DNA of 64,000 nucleotides from Sipunculus nudus. Taxonomy: Eukaryota; Annelida; Sipuncula; Golfingiida; Sipunculidae. The DNA is taken from positions 30,807,519-30,871,518 of the forward strand of contig CM049306.1 in assembly GCA_026874595.1 (NCBI GenBank), read 5' to 3'. Position 1 is the stretch's first letter. Each line of letters opens with the position of its first letter. The translations under genes were made by a program, and so were the position numbers. Below the pieces are notes generated by a model. That model saw only the letters and a program-made list of their open reading frames with translations, ran no database searches and was not told the origin of the DNA. This document shows positions 62,306-64,000 of this stretch, piece by piece.

Positions 62306-62450
62306 CATATACTGTGATGTTGTCCCGTTTGAATTTAGGCTTCAAGTGTTCCAGACCAAGAGATTTGTTGCTGTGTGTCCAACCGGTTGGTTCAAAAGCC
62401 AGTACCCTGTCAAACCTGAGCTTCAAGCCCTCCAAGTGTTCTTTGAGATT
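62306..62450 (-). CDS. DCLRE1A: DCLRE1A/SNM1A-like nuclease, penultimate coding exon
   Basis: The acceptor TATGTTTTCAG precedes AATCTCAAAG; the donor is TATG|GTGAG. The 145-base exon reads NLKEHLEGLK at the start, then DRVLAFEPTGWTHSNK and DNITVYG at the end. LAF-x-PTGWTHS is specific to SNM1A within the SNM1 family, and the last residues lead into VPYSEHSSY of the next exon in correct phase (phase 0 in, phase 1 out). It belongs to the beta-CASP part of the catalytic domain. The intron to the last exon is 3712 bases and holds an A element, a pogo-like MITE and a SINE. Confidence 0.9.
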
Positions 62451-62892
62451 CTGAAAACATATAAAATAGTCTCTTTAAAAATATGAAGCTTTTGAACAAA
62501 ATGCTATGATGCTAATAACCTAGATAAACAGTACAACTATATAATAAATATCAACTTGAATACTGAATTGGAATTGCTTAGTCTTTGCAGCAGTGGAATA
62601 GATGCCTACTCCATTGCAAAACTTGTGGTGTACAGCCTTTCTAAAGTTATGGAGTTTATAAACATCCTATCTACAAATACACAAACCAAAATTTGGTGCT
62701 GCAGACACTGTGATCTGGCTTGGGTCTAATTTACTCACTTTAAAGATACATGAACATTTATTATAATGTTTTTATCTCATTTTTTATCTAATTTTGACTT
62801 AATATGAAAGTTTCCTAGAAAAGCCATCTCCGAACACAGACTCACTATCTCCAGTTCACATTTCGATTTTTTGTTGTAATATTTATTTAAGT

Positions 62893-63196
62893 CAGGGGCG
62901 TCAATATAGGGGGGATGGGGGGTATATATACCCACCACTTTTTGGCAAGGGGGGGATGATCAATGATATCATCCCTCCCACTTTTCAGAGAATAATATTA
63001 TAATATTGCAAACAAAATATATAAATAAATAGAATTAAAGACTTTGGATCTATTTACTAAAAAATTTTATATCTAAACCTTGCTTAGAATTCACAAAATA
63101 ACCTATTTTCTAAAACATTATAATTATTTGAAATATGATAAAGTATATATATATATATACACATACATAATAATTATATATAGGCCTATATATAGG

Positions 63197-63255
<59 letters not shown>

Positions 63256-63363
63256 GTATATGCCACTCACAGACGCTGAAAAAGGTATTATATATATATA
63301 TATATATACATACATACACAAAGTCATCCCCCCCCCACCCTGGAAGAAAAATTGACGCCACTG
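62893..63363. mobile_element. 471-bp hAT-like MITE with perfect 8-bp target duplication
   Basis: It starts CAGGGGCGTCAAT and ends ATTGACGCCACTG. ATTTAAGT flanks both sides exactly (62885-62892 and 63364-63371). CAGNGGCGT arms and 8-bp duplications are the known hAT pattern. The interior has G- and C-rich subterminal runs and long TA microsatellites (63200-63251 and 63290-63308). It lies in the intron between two DCLRE1A-like exons. No transposase. Confidence 0.85.
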
Positions 63364-63707
63364 ATTTAAGTGATTAAACATAGTTCACCCACTTGTGTCA
63401 GCTTACCATTACAAGAATGTGCAAAAACACCCAAAAAAGGAGAAGAAACTTGAAAGAGGAACCAGAGAAGAAACACTTATTGGAAGATTGAAAAAGCTTG
63501 ATATGTGAAGTTGACCTTTTTTCCCACTTGTGTACAAGAGTGAGCAAATGTGTTTGGTACAAAATATTTGATGATAGCATATTTTAAAGAGAAAATGCTA
63601 TATTTTACATATATTTTACAAATCTTTTATGTGAATAGGTCCCTTTAATCTTGCTATACAAGATCTAAACTACATTCTGTTTTGTGTTACTATAGTAGAG
63701 ACCATAC

Positions 63708-63862
63708 CTGATATGACAATTTGCCCATTGGGAGCACATGAACCTGAGCTTCTCTCCACTGCAGAGTTACAATCTTACTGACCCTGTCACTCTCTAAACA
63801 GTCCAGGATGCTTTTCTTGTCCTTCATCACAGCAACTCGAGAGTTTATGGCTTCGGCTATAG
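63708..63862 (-). CDS. DCLRE1A: DCLRE1A/SNM1A-like nuclease, antepenultimate coding exon
   Basis: The acceptor TTTTCTTGCAG precedes CTATAGCCGAAGCC; the donor is TATCAG|GTATGG. The 155-base exon begins in phase 1 and ends in phase 0. It reads AIAEAINSRVAVMKDKK, then LDCLESDRVSKIVT and VHVLPMGKLSYQ, equivalent to the SNM1A segment in which FLAIA..., a short helix and HLLPM precede N-[LF]-K. The start of the gene, including the metallo-beta-lactamase HxHxDH motif, must lie beyond base 64000. The intron of 1257 bases to the next exon contains a hAT-like MITE. Confidence 0.87.
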
Positions 63863-64000
63863 CTGCAAGAAAACAAACAAATTTCATATATCACAGGAGA
63901 ATGCAATCACTCCCATTGCTTTTTTGTATCTGTTCATCACTGTACTGAATCCATCAGAGTTAATACATAGATTGTTGCCCTCATTTCGCTTTCCCCTTCA

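Noticed and set aside
63110-63381. Tyrosine/isoleucine-rich membrane-like peptides
   Set aside because: They are translations of TA microsatellites in the hAT-like MITE.

Overview
This is a 64-kb stretch of an AT-rich animal genome, most likely a mollusc and plausibly a bivalve. The (GACG)n-bearing repeats with tandem cores and hairpin ends resemble bivalve pearl-type elements, and the only clear gene is a metazoan DNA-repair gene with introns. No bacterial-style operons, rRNA, tRNA genes or CRISPR arrays are present.

Gene content is small. The right end (58.4-63.9 kb, minus strand) carries the last three coding exons of a DCLRE1A/SNM1A-like DNA cross-link repair nuclease; the rest of the gene lies beyond base 64000. 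Splice sites and phases agree across all three exons. A decayed RecQ-helicase-like fragment lies at 20.5-20.75 kb on the minus strand. I recognise no other protein.

Most of the window is interspersed repeat. I sort it into five families, called A to E here, that share one architecture. One end carries a terminal inverted arm inside a stem-loop. Next come a tetranucleotide microsatellite of GACG/GTCC type (GTCT/GTTT type in E) and a core of tandem repeats. The other end has a subterminal copy of the inverted arm, a short perfect hairpin and a final CTAG|T (B, C, E) or CTTG|T (A, D). Nested copies sit between A and A on the plus strand, which is T|T on the element strand. This is the layout of non-autonomous Helentron/Helitron2 elements (HINE, DINE-1 type). 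Read that way, E is on the plus strand and nearly all A-D copies are on the minus strand. None encodes a Rep/helicase.

Layout: 0-7 kb, family E with 1122-bp higher-order repeats carrying regularly spaced CTCF-like motifs and AGGTCA repeats; 7-11.9 kb, no recognisable content; 11.9-17.3 kb, D and A copies and a SINE; 18.2-20.5 kb, a MITE split by a B element; 20.5-25.8 kb, mostly unassigned with a RecQ remnant, a small MITE and AT microsatellites; 25.8-35.3 kb, a three-level nest of A, A and C; 36-42.7 kb, a D composite holding a B element, a MITE and a CpG-rich block; 44-49 kb, a D element holding a C element and an 822-bp insertion; 49.7-51.5 kb, a degenerate D with a short C; 52.3-54.7 kb, an intact D; 54.7-58 kb, AT-rich unassigned sequence; 58-64 kb, the DCLRE1A 3' end with A, SINE, pogo-like and hAT-like insertions in its introns.

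The 12-bp palindrome GGTGGCGCCACC recurs more than twenty times as the start of the tandem unit in families A-D, although the flanking sequence has diverged.
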